From contig JAIPMN010018604.1 in NCBI GenBank assembly GCA_020650975.1, forward strand, positions 3,724 through 25,279: a stretch of 21,556 nt of DNA, read 5' to 3'. Positions 12,201-19,610 of this stretch are shown in pieces (within the stretch, counting starts at the first letter, position 1; each line of letters opens with the position of its first letter). This DNA comes from Apostichopus californicus (Eukaryota; Echinodermata; Holothuroidea; Aspidochirotida; Stichopodidae). The notes below the pieces were generated by a model. The model saw only the letters and a program-made list of their open reading frames with translations. It searched no databases and was not told where the DNA came from. A program made the translations under genes and the position numbers.

Positions 12201-15200
12201 TTGCATATCAAAGAGCAGTTACAAGTCTATAAGCAACAAAATAAATTATCCAGTTTCAAATTGCATAGCAAAATGGTCAAAATGCTATGCAAGTGGAATG
12301 GTGAAGCACCAGATAGCTGGCATCAACATTTCTCATCAAGCATAGTACTTACACTGTACAAGATGTACTGTATACAGTTTTTACAGAAATTGTTACTATG
12401 CAATATGGTTTTATTAATAATGCTCCTTGAATAAAACCTTAGTAGAACATTGGGAGGATTAAGTTTACATGCACAAATTTAGCAAAGAAATCAGCTCATG
12501 TAGAGCAGTCACTAAGTTTTCTTGATAATTTGTTTGTCAGGACAACATACTGTACATGTAGTAATATATTAATTAATTATAGCCTCAATCACGCAATTAA
12601 GTTTTCTTTGCTTAAAAGATAAGAAAAAGATTTCAAAATGCTTGGCTTGGCACACAATGAATAGCTACTGTACAACTTTAACATGAAATGTGTATTCTCA
12701 TTAAACCTGTTATATGATCCAGAGTACACTAACGTATTCATTACTTATGTACCAAGAAAAGTGATGTGGTAAAAACAAGTACAATGGCATGTACTGTACT
12801 CTTAGCTTAGTCTAGATATATAATAATTTGACCAATTGACCTTACTTTTGAATATTCAACGAACACTATCTTTAAAACACTCTTAATCTCCATCTTAATT
12901 GGTTGATAACATCAAGGCTATCTATTACAGCGTACTATTTGATATAGGATATGGATTTCTATAATTCTGTTTATAATGCATGCTACCCATGATACTTTGT
13001 GGCTCCATTAAGTCTATTCATCTGCCATTAACATCTTTTCTCTTATTCTTATCAAGATGAAGACAGTGCTATGAATTAGGGCTAATTATTCTTCATTGCT
13101 GCCTCTGCCATACAGTATGTCGAGCTGTAGTCTGTCTCTGATGGATGTATAACACCTACATAAAATGTCACCAGGCTATCTTTGAGAGCACTTTGCTTTA
13201 ATTTTAGCTCATCTTACAGGATGTGCTGGTATACTATTGAATACTTCCATATACAGAATGTCAACCTCCTCGGTTGACTATCCTTCAAAGAACCACACTG
13301 AGATATATACACAAAGACCACAGTAAAGTATGTGTGTGTGTGCGTATGTATGTGTGTATGTATGTTACAGTACCTACAAAGAAGCAAAGATGCATAGATC
13401 ATCTTGTACACAGGATGACAGAGCTGGAACCCTAGAACTGTTAACTTTACAACTTTGAGACAAAATTTAAGAACAACTTTCAAAAGTCTTTCTTTACATT
13501 TGAAAACTAAATCATTCACTACACTGATCCACTAGTCTGTCTTTCTGTATCATACTGTATACATATTCAGTACATAGCTGAACTGTCATTGCTCCATCAT
13601 GGTGTGTATCACCCAGGTTACAGTACAGCATTGTCACCATATAGCTACTGTACAGTACTGTATACCTATATGTACATACATACAGTACATGCAGATGTAT
13701 GTGTTTTAAATTCAGTATACATTTATACTGTCAAAAACTGCACTAGATTTTTTGCATCTCCCTTAGAAGGAGCATACAGTACTTATATGCACTGTCACAT
13801 AGACATATATACAATAGATATAAAAACAAATTAATTTAATACTTTCAATATGTTGTTACATTTCATAATGTTACCTGTTGCTTATATTCAATTTAATATT
13901 TTGTTACATTTGATGGTTAAAGTAAGGCCTTCTTCTACGTGGGAAGGTAAAAAACTCTACCACTTAGTAATTACGCAGACTACTATAAACATAGTAATGT
14001 CTACCAACTCAAAGAAAATGATGAGAATCTAACCCATTTTAAAGTAAAAAAGAAGACCTTGTTTCATAAAATGTACTTGAACTATATTTCTAGGGCTTCC
14101 ATTGTGTGTGGATTAAAACAAAACAAGGAACATCTATTTGAGGAATAAATGAGGAAGGATTGCAAATACAATAGAAAACTAGAAGAAATTAAATGCTGAG
14201 GCACTGGTGTTTATTTGATTTCTATTTCTGTCAGTTTTTTAGCTCAACATTTGAAACTACTGCACCGTACATACCAGCTTCAATATGAACAGAGCTACGG
14301 TAAAAGTAACTGAATTATGACAAAGACCTAAAAATGTATGGAGTATACCAGCCGAGTATGCCAAACATAAAACATGCAGTCTTAATTATAGTTGCTTGCA
14401 ATTAATGTACAGTATGCTGAATTAACCAGACAGTTTTGAAAGTTTGAATATTGAAAGGAAGACATCTCCTCAAAGTACGGAGCAGCAGACTTCATTTTCC
14501 TGTTTTTAATAAGTACTGGAAAAGATAAAATTACACTGTTATAAGTACTGGAAAAGATAAAATTACACTGTAATAACTAATAAGTACCGGAAAAGATAAA
14601 ATTTCATTGTAAGGGCAAGACAATAACTCTCTGAAGATCATCAAGAAAGCAAAAGGAAGGTTCAAATTTCTAAGAGCTGTACCAGCAAATTCGACATTAT
14701 TTTTAGATATAGACAGACGTGTATAAAGCTAGGTTATACTGTGTGTATATTATGTATATAACCACAGCAACATAATACTGTACTTACTACCAGCACTTTG
14801 TACATAAAGTTTAGTTGCACACAGCTGTGTATATTAGTCGTTTATAAAAGCTAGGGTGTATTGTGTGTATATTATGTAACCGTGCAACCAAATAATACTT
14901 AGTCTTACTGTATACATGTACATTGACTGTATGTGTGTGCGTATACATTGACTGTATGTGAGTATTCATTGACTGTACAGTATGTGAGTATACATTGACT
15001 GTATGTGTGTATACATTGACTGTATGTGTCTATACATTGACTGTATGTGTGTACATACATTGACTGTATGTGTGTATACATTGACTGTATGTATGTATAC
15101 ATTTACTGTATGTGTGTATACATTTACTGTATGTGTGTATACATTGACTGTATGTGTCTATACATTGACTGTATGTGTGTACATACATTGACTGTATGTG

Positions 15201-17867
15201 TGTATACATTGACTGTATGTATGTATACATTTACTGTATGTGTGTATACATTTACTGTATGTGTGTATACATTGACTGTATGTGTCTATACATTGACTGT
15301 ATGTGTGTACATACATTGACTGTATGTGTGTATACATTGACTGTATGTATGTATACATTTACTGTATGTGTGTATACATTGACTGTATGTGTGTATACAT
15401 TTACTGTATGTGTGTATACATTGACTATATGTGTGTATACATTTATGACTGTCACATGTACTCAAACAGTATGATCAACAGATAGCTTCATGATCAACAG
15501 ATAGCTTCATGATCAACAGATAGCTTCATGAAGCTAAATTTGGAAAATGTTTTTAAAGTTCCACTTTGTTTTGAATTTGCTCTAATCTGATATCATACCC
15601 ATTATTACAAGTAGCATTTAACTTGCCTGAAAACATAATTCTCTTGTTCAACAGAACCATTTGCCAATAAAAAGTAAACTATATATGATAAAAAATATGA
15701 TAGATCCAAAACTTTCTGTATTGGCCTGGATATGGAATTGACAGTCCTAATGTATAATGCACAGCATGGTGTATAGAGAAACATATTGGCTCTCCTTACA
15801 TCTGAACATAGCATTAATGTTCCATTTCTGAGATAAAATTATAAAATAAAAGTTTATTATATTATTTGACTATATAACATTCATCAGTAGGTTGGGATGT
15901 CATACACGTGAACAAAGCAACTGCCTCTTGGTTTTGTTGTTTTTATATTAATTATGACTGGCCAATCAACAACTGAAGTCAGCTCAACATGTACACCTTT
16001 AATACCAACATAAAATAACATGCATGACAAGTTTAATTAAATTATGTTCCATCTACTGAAGGATTACAAAATCATTTCAAATTGACATTAAACAAATTTA
16101 TATCTTTTGTGTCTACTCCATTGATGACATAACACAATAACCTCAGTCAAATAAAGTGAAGAATAGAACTAGATATTTTATCTCAACAATGGAACAATGA
16201 TGCAGTGAGTTGGATCAATTTACATTTCACAACTTTGCTTTGAAAACATTTTCTCAAATCTTACAGTTTGTCAGTCGTTTAAATTTGAGGCAGACTCTGT
16301 GCCTTTACATTTGTAATTAAAACACAGTTGGGTGGGGGGGGGGTGACTCATTATTATTGGTAACCTTTACATAATACATTACCATCTGTTGTTGTTTATT
16401 GTACCGGCATTAATTGACAATTAGAGCAGGGATTAATTGTAGCAGCCCTGTAGATCACACAGCTGAAATGTTTATAACTCTTCTAAGTAAACAATCGGGT
16501 TAGCTCAACTTCCTGTTTGCTGATTGAGAGCCTATAGGGTCTTTTTTATACATACTGCAGGGGTCCAGTATAAACGTGTAGGACGTATAATCAATTTATT
16601 TTGTTTTACTTTTGAATATCCAGTTTGTGCTCTAATTCTGTTCATGTGGCCTGTGCAATACTTAGTGCCTGGCTTTAGTACAATCTGCATGATTTTATTA
16701 GGTGGCTGAACCTTTGATGAACATGATTTTTCATCATTTTTTCCCTATAAAATAGTTTTCTTAATTAGTACTACTGTATAACATAATGGGGTTATTTGCA
16801 TTTATAATTATGTAAGTAATACTGCTTCAATAACAAAGATGGCGTTTAAATAATACAACATACTGAAATACTAATATTTGAAGTTATAACAAAGTTAACT
16901 TCCAAAATGTAAATTAGACCAAACAAAATGGGTAGTGAAATGAACACAACATCACCTCCTGGATTTCAATGACACTGTACTAAACTGTATGAACACAGTA
17001 TAACTATATAACTGTACTAAACTGTATGAGCACAGTATAACTGTACTTAACTGTATGAACACAGTTTAACTGTATAACTGCACTTAACTGTATGAACACA
17101 GTATAACTGTATAACTGCACTTAACTTTATGAACACAGTATAACTGCACTAAACTGTATGAACACAGTATAACTGCACTTAACTGTATGAACACAGTATA
17201 ACTGCACTTAACTGTATGAACACAGTATAACTGCACTTAACTGTATGAACACAGTATAACTGCACTAAACTTTATGAACACAGTATAACTGTATAACTGC
17301 ACTAAACTGTATGAACACAGTATAACTGTTTAACTGCACTAAACTGTATGAGCACAGTATAACTGTACTTAACTGTATGAACACAGTTTAACTGTATAAC
17401 TGCACTTAACTGTATGAACACAGTATAACTGTATAACTACACTTAACTTTATGAACACAGTATAACTGTATAACTGCACTAAACTGTATGAACACAGTAT
17501 AACTGTATAACTGCACTTAACTGTATGAACACAGTATAACTGCACTAAACTTTATGAACACAGTATAACTGTATAACTGTACTAAACTGTATGAAAACAG
17601 TATAACTGTAAAACTGCATTAAACTGTATGAACACAGTATAACTTGAAGACAAAACTCAGGTTAGCTTTGGAAGACTGCTGTGCATCACCACTAAACATA
17701 CATAATATACACAAGACCACTAATGTATGATAATATGTGCATCACCAATAAACATACAGAATATACAATACCACTGATGTATGATAACCAACAGCTCCAT
17801 ACTCACCAACAAAAGCATGGCTCCTGGAGCGACCTCTAGGCTTTCCTTCAATTTTTAGTTTCATCAT
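184..17867 (-). CDS. OSBPL8: ORP5/ORP8-type oxysterol-binding-protein-related protein, N-terminal 432 residues (11 exons, 3' part off window)
   Basis: The eleven exons join in phase, with GT-AG introns throughout, into 432 residues that closely follow vertebrate ORP8. Seen in order: N-terminus (1-74), lysine-rich stretch (about 82-88), PH domain (about 104-222, with the usual late tryptophan in [12 protein letters not shown]), acidic Ser/Glu linker (about 240-312), and the start of the ORD (about 313-432, with [19 protein letters not shown] and [13 protein letters not shown]). Known for the family: ORP5 and ORP8 are anchored in the ER by a C-terminal helix, bind plasma-membrane phosphoinositides through the polybasic stretch and PH domain, and exchange phosphatidylserine for PI4P at contact sites. 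The His-His pair of EQVSHHPP and the anchor must lie left of base 1. Invertebrates may have one gene for both vertebrate paralogues, so ORP5/8 is safer than ORP8 alone. The N-terminus is roughly 80 residues shorter than my recollection of human ORP8. Confidence 0.95.
283..696. other. Intron 10
   Basis: Nothing beyond AT-rich intron sequence is visible between E10 and E11 apart from the splice signals. Confidence 0.9.
697..778 (-). CDS. OSBPL8: E10: ORD segment, residues 372-399
   Basis: After acceptor TTCATTCAG one base completes the glutamate split with E9, then 27 codons read [20 protein letters not shown] and GFYKKPK before donor GTACAA. This matches [27 protein letters not shown] of ORP8, and the junction SE-A-xx-EEN is preserved exactly. 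At 82 bases the exon is too short for ordinary ORF lists; I found it by looking for the missing ORD segment. Confidence 0.96.
779..1518. other. Intron 9 with a CA microsatellite
   Basis: AT-rich intron. A short CA dinucleotide run of about nine units lies near 1262-1279. No coding or structural signal was found otherwise. Confidence 0.85.
1519..1697 (-). CDS. OSBPL8: E9: ORD start, residues 313-371 plus two bases
   Basis: The exon runs from [20 protein letters not shown] through [20 protein letters not shown] to FYFHADLLS, ending in phase 2 at donor GTGAGT. It is almost identical to human ORP8 from SQTETVSEENKS to HADFLSE. This segment forms the lid and first helices of the lipid-transfer domain; the [16 protein letters not shown] run is typical of ORP5/8 and its yeast relatives Osh6/7. 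Confidence 0.98.
1698..2416. other. Intron 8 with a C-rich patch
   Basis: Ordinary intron except for a pyrimidine-rich patch at about 2031-2095, which is purine-rich on the transcribed-sense strand. The open frame across it is not gene-like. Confidence 0.8.
2417..2580 (-). CDS. OSBPL8: E8: acidic linker between PH and ORD, residues 258-312
   Basis: Two bases complete a glycine split with E7, then 54 codons run from [16 protein letters not shown] through [11 protein letters not shown] to PGEEDDLGQ. The acceptor is TTGATATTATTAG and the donor GTTAGT in phase 0. Composition is strongly acidic and serine-rich, as in the unstructured ORP8 linker, and several Ser-Glu steps look like casein-kinase-2-type sites. 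Residue-by-residue homology is weak; placement rests on phase, order and composition. Confidence 0.9.
2778..2870. repeat. Short direct repeats CACAGTAGTAT with C runs, intron 7
   Basis: Three copies of a CCACAGTAGTAT-type motif alternate with C-runs, the longest 12 bases (about 2824-2835). The last two copies also share a following GAATCATGTCAAACCCC segment. Confidence 0.75.
2945..3140. repeat. About 98-bp tandem duplication in intron 7
   Basis: Two diverged units start with CCATTGATCTTGCCCC, contain CAATAAATC and TTCTGTAACC, and end with TCAGTCTGTAAAGTAACTTT. The first is about 2945-3043 and the second about 3044-3140. The second abuts the E7-derived repeats, so most of intron 7 consists of tandem duplications. 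The strand shown is pyrimidine-rich. Confidence 0.8.
3129..3400 (-). repeat. Triplicated 3' end of exon E7 with its 5' splice site
   Basis: The segment encoding [15 protein letters not shown] followed by donor GGTTAGAATGG occurs at 3341-3398 (true exon end), 3273-3328 and 3171-3228. The two decoys also share about 40 bases of flanking sequence (CTTTCCACACCATCCC...), so they form a unit of about 102 bp. The three copies differ at about three positions in the coding part, all synonymous third-codon changes. No good acceptor precedes the decoys. Confidence 0.9.
3350..3593 (-). CDS. OSBPL8: E7: PH domain C-terminal half and linker, residues 177-257
   Basis: After acceptor TTTCCTTTAG the exon reads [20 protein letters not shown], continues through [19 protein letters not shown] (the closing PH helix) and ends in an acidic linker [14 protein letters not shown] before donor GTTAGA in phase 1. 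It lacks the roughly 35-residue STHVTFYGLLRANNLHSGDN-type insert I recall in human ORP8 before the ERQHFK-like motif. The last ~50 coding bases and the donor recur twice more in the intron (3171-3330). Read-through beyond the true donor gives a TAG at once. Confidence 0.95.
5241..5651. repeat. Possible non-autonomous repetitive element in intron 6
   Basis: This stretch is less AT-rich than its surroundings. An imperfect inverted repeat (CATGGACTTAGCTTACA at about 5247 against TGTAAGCGAGGCCAT at about 5636) borders it. Inside are three 18-bp units of GGTCAACCCTGATCCCA type (about 5433-5475) and scattered TCTGATCC/TCAGACCCT motifs. Borders and family are uncertain, and no target-site duplication was recognised. 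Confidence 0.35.
5425..5471 (+). promoter_or_regulatory. Cluster of nuclear-receptor-like half-sites
   Basis: AAGTCA-A-AGGTCA at 5425-5437 has the form of a DR1 element (consensus near AGGTCAAAGGTCA). Further half-sites AGTTCA (5449-5454) and AGGTCA (5466-5471) follow inside an 18-bp repeat. This is motif evidence only; such half-sites arise easily by chance or from the repeat itself. Confidence 0.25.
5978..6100 (-). CDS. OSBPL8: E6: PH domain core, residues 136-176
   Basis: The acceptor TTTCAG and donor GTAAGC bound 41 codons beginning [20 protein letters not shown] and ending [11 protein letters not shown]. The run [16 protein letters not shown] is identical to human ORP8. No open frame in this segment extends far beyond the exon, which is why simple ORF scanning misses it. 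It is the best-conserved PH exon in the window. Confidence 0.97.
6101..7379. other. Intron 5 (1.3 kb)
   Basis: AT-rich intron with short poly-A and poly-T tracts (for example about 6903-6930). No repeats of note and no coding signal. Confidence 0.85.
7380..7460 (-). CDS. OSBPL8: E5: PH domain strands 1-2, residues 109-135
   Basis: The acceptor TTACTTTCAG and donor GTAAGT bound 27 codons: [20 protein letters not shown] then VIYKSQK. This is nearly the ORP8 sequence IRGTLKSWTKLWCVLKPGVLLIYKTQK, the first strands of the PH domain with its basic phosphoinositide-facing loop. Both boundaries are phase 0. Confidence 0.97.
8114..8189. repeat. Two-copy direct repeat, 46-bp period
   Basis: TTCCTCCGATATCCAGGGTA, continuing TTTAACACAC, occurs at 8114-8143 and again at 8160-8189 without a mismatch. 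The exact identity suggests a recent duplication within intron 4. Confidence 0.9.
8205..8480. other. Non-repetitive, CpG-enriched stretch of intron 4
   Basis: Unlike its surroundings this segment is not simple-sequence and holds about nine CpGs, including GGCGCTG, AAGCCGGC, TAGCGC and TTCGTCGATCAG. No coding frame matches a known protein. It could be an intronic enhancer, but composition is the only support. Confidence 0.25.
8762..9094. repeat. 19-bp minisatellite, about 17 copies
   Basis: The unit is AACAATAGAATCCACATGT with variants (CATATG for CACATG, GATT for GAAT). One unit is shortened near 8836-8850. Nearly every unit carries a CANNTG E-box core. Because 19 is not a multiple of three and the unit lacks stops on the minus strand, all three minus frames stay open across it, producing spurious reading frames of up to 138 codons. 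It ends about 100 bp downstream of the E4 donor. Confidence 0.97.
9195..9296 (-). CDS. OSBPL8: E4: polybasic region and PH-domain lead-in, residues 75-108
   Basis: Thirty-four codons read [20 protein letters not shown] then [14 protein letters not shown], aligning with the KKRATKELLSTITDPSVIVMADWLK segment of ORP8. The KEKKKEK cluster is the basic patch that in vertebrate ORP5/8 helps target the plasma membrane. The donor is GTATGC. The acceptor (…CAACAG) has a weak pyrimidine tract; another AG lies six bases downstream and would remove only Glu-Gln. Confidence 0.92.
9328..9810 (-). repeat. 71-bp tandem array of the E3 3' part plus 5' splice site, 7 copies
   Basis: The donor sequence GTAAGT lies at 9753-9758 (true E3 donor) and recurs at exactly 71-bp steps at 9682-9687, 9611-9616, 9540-9545, 9469-9474 and 9398-9403; a degenerate seventh unit follows at about 9328-9397. 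Each unit holds about 52 bases of exon (ATTACCATGG...GATTATAAA) and 19 of intron (GTAAGTTATGAACTACAG). Intron 3 is therefore almost entirely made of exon copies. Within each unit CTACAG precedes the exon part but has no pyrimidine tract. Confidence 0.95.
9759..9836 (-). CDS. OSBPL8: E3: N-terminal segment, residues 49-74
   Basis: The acceptor TTTCTTCTTACAG and donor GTAAGT bound 26 codons in phase 0: [13 protein letters not shown], then [13 protein letters not shown]. The start resembles the SESKLYNGSEK region of ORP8. Most of the exon, together with its donor, is the first unit of a 71-bp tandem array that runs into the downstream intron (see 9328-9810). The acceptor and first bases of the exon are not repeated, which marks this copy as the true exon. 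Confidence 0.85.
9837..10133. other. Start of intron 2, with assembly gap
   Basis: AT-rich intron ending in a 10-base G run (about 10014-10023) and a short gap of ten N at 10047-10056. GTGCAGAGGGACACTGATGG lies just left of the gap and the same sequence with one change lies just right, so the junction may be a miscounted tandem repeat. Confidence 0.9.
10134..10432. mobile_element. Short retroposed element with inverted arms and target-site duplication, Penelope-like terminal motif
   Basis: Thirty-six bases at 10151-10186 are the exact reverse complement of 10306-10341, and pairing extends to about 43 bases with one mismatch. The arm contains GAAGAAGATCCTGCTAGGATC followed by GAAA, a small stem closed by a GAAA box. 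Similar TGAAGAAG...CGAAA motifs occur in terminal regions of Penelope-like elements, where they relate to hammerhead ribozymes; here the first catalytic-core base does not fit, so activity is not claimed. ATCGTGATTTTCA at 10134-10146 and 10420-10432 is a perfect 13-bp direct repeat bounding the insert. No reverse transcriptase remains. Confidence 0.65.
10433..11683. other. Rest of intron 2
   Basis: AT-rich intron with a GAA-rich stretch running into 15 G residues at about 11603-11627. No coding signal. Confidence 0.85.
11684..11766 (-). CDS. OSBPL8: E2: N-terminal low-complexity segment, residues 21-48
   Basis: The acceptor is a pyrimidine-rich tract ending CCAG and the donor is GTAAGT. After two bases completing the split glycine, 27 codons read [27 protein letters not shown]. 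The MGRQ/PPSTFQG part loosely resembles the disordered N-terminus of ORP8. The exon ends in phase 0, matching E3. Confidence 0.8.
11767..14506. other. Intron 1, 3' two-fifths
   Basis: The long first intron. This part is AT-rich with many scattered TACTGTA/TACAGTA words and a TG-rich microsatellite at about 13328-13363. The 109-codon frame at 12105-12434 on the plus strand shows no recognisable protein features. Confidence 0.8.
14510..14612. repeat. Three-copy direct repeat, 32-39 bp period
   Basis: TAAGTACTGGAAAAGATAAA occurs at about 14510, 14542 and (with ACCGG) 14581, each followed by a related ATTACACTGT segment. Confidence 0.9.
14907..15447. repeat. Minisatellite of ~21-bp units with a 128-bp higher-order period
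   Basis: Units of TGTATGTGTGTATACATTGAC type repeat across the region with variants (ATTTAC, GTCTATAC, GTACATAC). The diagnostic variant GTCTATAC recurs at about 15028, 15156 and 15284, exactly 128 bp apart, and the order of variants between these points is the same. Six-unit blocks have therefore been copied as wholes. All apparent reading frames here are products of the repeat. Confidence 0.95.
15471..15529. repeat. Three copies of a 20-bp repeat
   Basis: ATGATCAACAGATAGCTTC is repeated three times with no mismatch, adjoining the minisatellite to its left. Confidence 0.95.
15530..16971. other. Intron 1, middle part
   Basis: AT-rich, no gene seen. A 10-base G run lies at about 16334-16343. 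An AAAGATGGCG word near 16836 resembles a YY1 site but stands alone. Confidence 0.75.
16972..17643. repeat. 29/37-bp minisatellite, about 20 copies, near the E1 donor
   Basis: The core unit is AACTGTATGAACACAGTATA followed by ACTGCACTT (29 bp). A longer form adds TGTATAAC (37 bp). Short and long forms alternate in blocks, so the array also has a higher-order structure. The ACTGT...ACAGT pair inside each unit is complementary and could form small hairpins in the pre-mRNA. The array ends about 160 bp from the first coding exon. Confidence 0.95.
17681..17788. repeat. Two-copy tandem duplication, 56-bp period
   Basis: GTGCATCACC followed by TAAACATACA..ATATACA and ending TGTATGATAA occurs at 17681 and 17737 with several mismatches. 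It lies entirely within intron 1, just downstream of the E1 donor, and contains no exon sequence. Confidence 0.85.
17807..17867 (-). CDS. OSBPL8: E1: first coding exon, residues 1-20 plus one base
   Basis: The exon starts at a double ATG and reads [20 protein letters not shown], then one base before donor GTGAGT. That leftover base and the first two of E2 form a glycine codon. An in-frame TAA lies 9 bases upstream of the ATG, so the protein cannot extend further in this exon. I could not align these residues with vertebrate ORP8, so this may be one of several alternative first exons. A TACTAAC about 80 bases upstream of the ATG, followed by a pyrimidine-rich stretch and an AG, hints that the 5' UTR is spliced. 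Confidence 0.7.
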
Positions 17868-18611
17868 TCTCACAATTTATTATACAGATGTTTCCAGATG
17901 GATCCAAATAAACCAAAAACCTCTTAGTTTTTGACAAGAAGCTATACGGTTAGTATAAAGTAAAACCTTTCCTAACTTTGAGAAAAATCTCAAAAACTAA
18001 CAGCTATGAGGTTCCACGCTATCACTTTCCAGGCAAAATGTTTTTAAAAGATGTTAACGATGTCTTTGGTCAGGTTTCCAACATATTCTGCTAACAAGCC
18101 ACTTTTACTTCCTCCTAAGACATATCCAATCAATATAGACATGAAACTATTTGTTACATTTGGCAGCAAGAAAGGACAGCAAAAGTTGATTTTCTATTTC
18201 CTTCAGAGAATGAAGCTGAAATTAGTCATTATCATACCGTAGCCTCACTAGAATACAAGCCAGTCAATGTCTGTGGGGAGCGTTCCTTGTCAAGATGAAC
18301 AGGCAGAACACACCTACAGTACTACTGCCCACTTAACAAACTCACTTTATCAAATGCCTCCTAAAACATCTCCGACTAACGCAGATAGGTGAGGAAACAG
18401 CCACATGGGCTATATTTGTAATCTACTGTAGCTGTTTCTTTTCCACTTCAAAGCAGTTTATACAGACAAGCATGTCTTTAGTCTTCAAACTCAAATGAGA
18501 TGTACAGAGAGGTCAAATTCAGAGCGAGAAACACAAAACAGATCAGGAAAAGTGCCGAGGGAAAAGGAAAACAGAACTGTTAAATCTTATGAATGCCATC
18601 AGAGTGAAATG
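17868..18611. other. 5' flank or 5' UTR of the ORP gene
   Basis: The sequence immediately upstream of the start codon. Part must be 5' UTR, but the transcription start cannot be placed. The plus-strand frame at 18051-18242 is not gene-like. Confidence 0.5.
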
Positions 18612-18810
18612 CCACACACGACCACGCCGGCATTACCAAACCTGGATATTTAATCCTCTAATTAAATTCACGAGATTGGCGTTCCCGTCATCATTTTCTC
18701 GTTTCGATGCCGTCGATCATCAGAGGAGATACGCAAAACTGATCAATAATTGATGACAAAGGTTTTACTAACGAGATCCCAAAAGAAAATATTTCCCGTC
18801 AGTTTTACAG
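18612..18810 (-). promoter_or_regulatory. CpG-rich patch, candidate promoter or non-coding first exon
   Basis: About thirteen CpGs fall in 200 bp within otherwise CpG-poor DNA, including ACCACGCCGG, GGCGTTCCCGTC and TTCGATGCCGTCGATC. The non-repetitive sequence also contains the near-palindrome TGATCAATAATTGATGA (about 18740-18756), an inverted pair of ATCAAT words like sites for CUT/homeodomain factors. It lies 0.8-0.9 kb upstream of the start codon, a plausible distance for a promoter of the minus-strand gene. No TATA box was identified. Confidence 0.35.
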
Positions 18811-19114
18811 AATTAGAAAAAGAAAATATGTGTCTGCTGTAAAGTGCATCTAGGATAACAGTTTCAAGGACATCTCTGAGTAATCAGTTTATATTTAACT
18901 GTAAGCTGTGTCAAAGGTCAAGTGTCAATGGTCAGTGTAATAAAGGTGGATAAATCAATACAACCATTAACAGCAACAGAATTAGGAGGAAGTTATTAAT
19001 TTGGGTAAGGTCATTTTTAATATGGGTTGGAAACAAAACATGGCTTTCCAGTGCATTCATATTTGAAGGAAAGTGGGTTGTAATGATTGAAAAAGTTGCA
19101 GACATTTGTAAATT

Positions 19115-19610
19115 AATTATCATTGTTGCTAATTGATAGTACTGTTAATTAATATGGTTGGAAATTATTAAAAATTGGTTTTTATTATATCGTTGGCAAT
19201 ATTAACTGTTGTTAAATTAATTATTCAATGTTGCTAAATAATAGTACTGCAAATAAAATGGTTGGAAATTATTCAAAATTGGTTTTAATGATATCGTTGG
19301 CAATATTCATTGTTGGTAATTAATTATTCAATGTTGCTAATTAATAGCACGTTTCATTGATATTGTTGGTAATTATTTAAAATTGGTAATCATTTTATAT
19401 CATTGGTAATATTCATTGTTGGGTAATTAATATTTAACATTGGTAATTAGTATTCATTGTTGCTAATTAATAATACTGTTAATTAATATTGCTGGAATTA
19501 TTCAAACTTGGTAATAAGTGTAACATTGGTAATATTAACTGTTGGTAATAAATATTCCTAACAATTTGGTTATTAATATTCAACATTGGTAACTAATTAC
19601 AAACTATTTT
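19115..19610. repeat. AT-rich tandem repeat, about four diverged units of 100-125 bp
   Basis: Units contain GGTTGGAAATTATT, AAAATTGGTTTT, ATATCGTTGGCAATATT and TTATTCAATGTTGCTAAT. The first two are 105 bp apart and close in sequence; later ones are more diverged. Within units the ATTGGTAAT/ATTAATTA words themselves repeat. The minus-strand frame at 18932-19123 overlaps its edge and is not a gene. Confidence 0.8.

Noticed and set aside
12105-12434. 109-codon plus-strand frame in intron 1
   Set aside because: No domain, no similarity I recognise, no splice or translation context; it is a chance length for AT-rich DNA of this size.
13214-13519. 101-codon minus-strand frame in intron 1
   Set aside because: It crosses a TG microsatellite (His-Thr repeats) and shows no conserved features.
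14905-15485. Many overlapping frames on both strands encoding Tyr/Cys/Thr/Val-rich repeats
   Set aside because: These come from the ~21-bp minisatellite, whose unit lacks stops in most frames; all are low-complexity.
16834-16846. AAAGATGGCG as a YY1-type initiator
   Set aside because: A single short match deep in intron 1 with no other promoter features.
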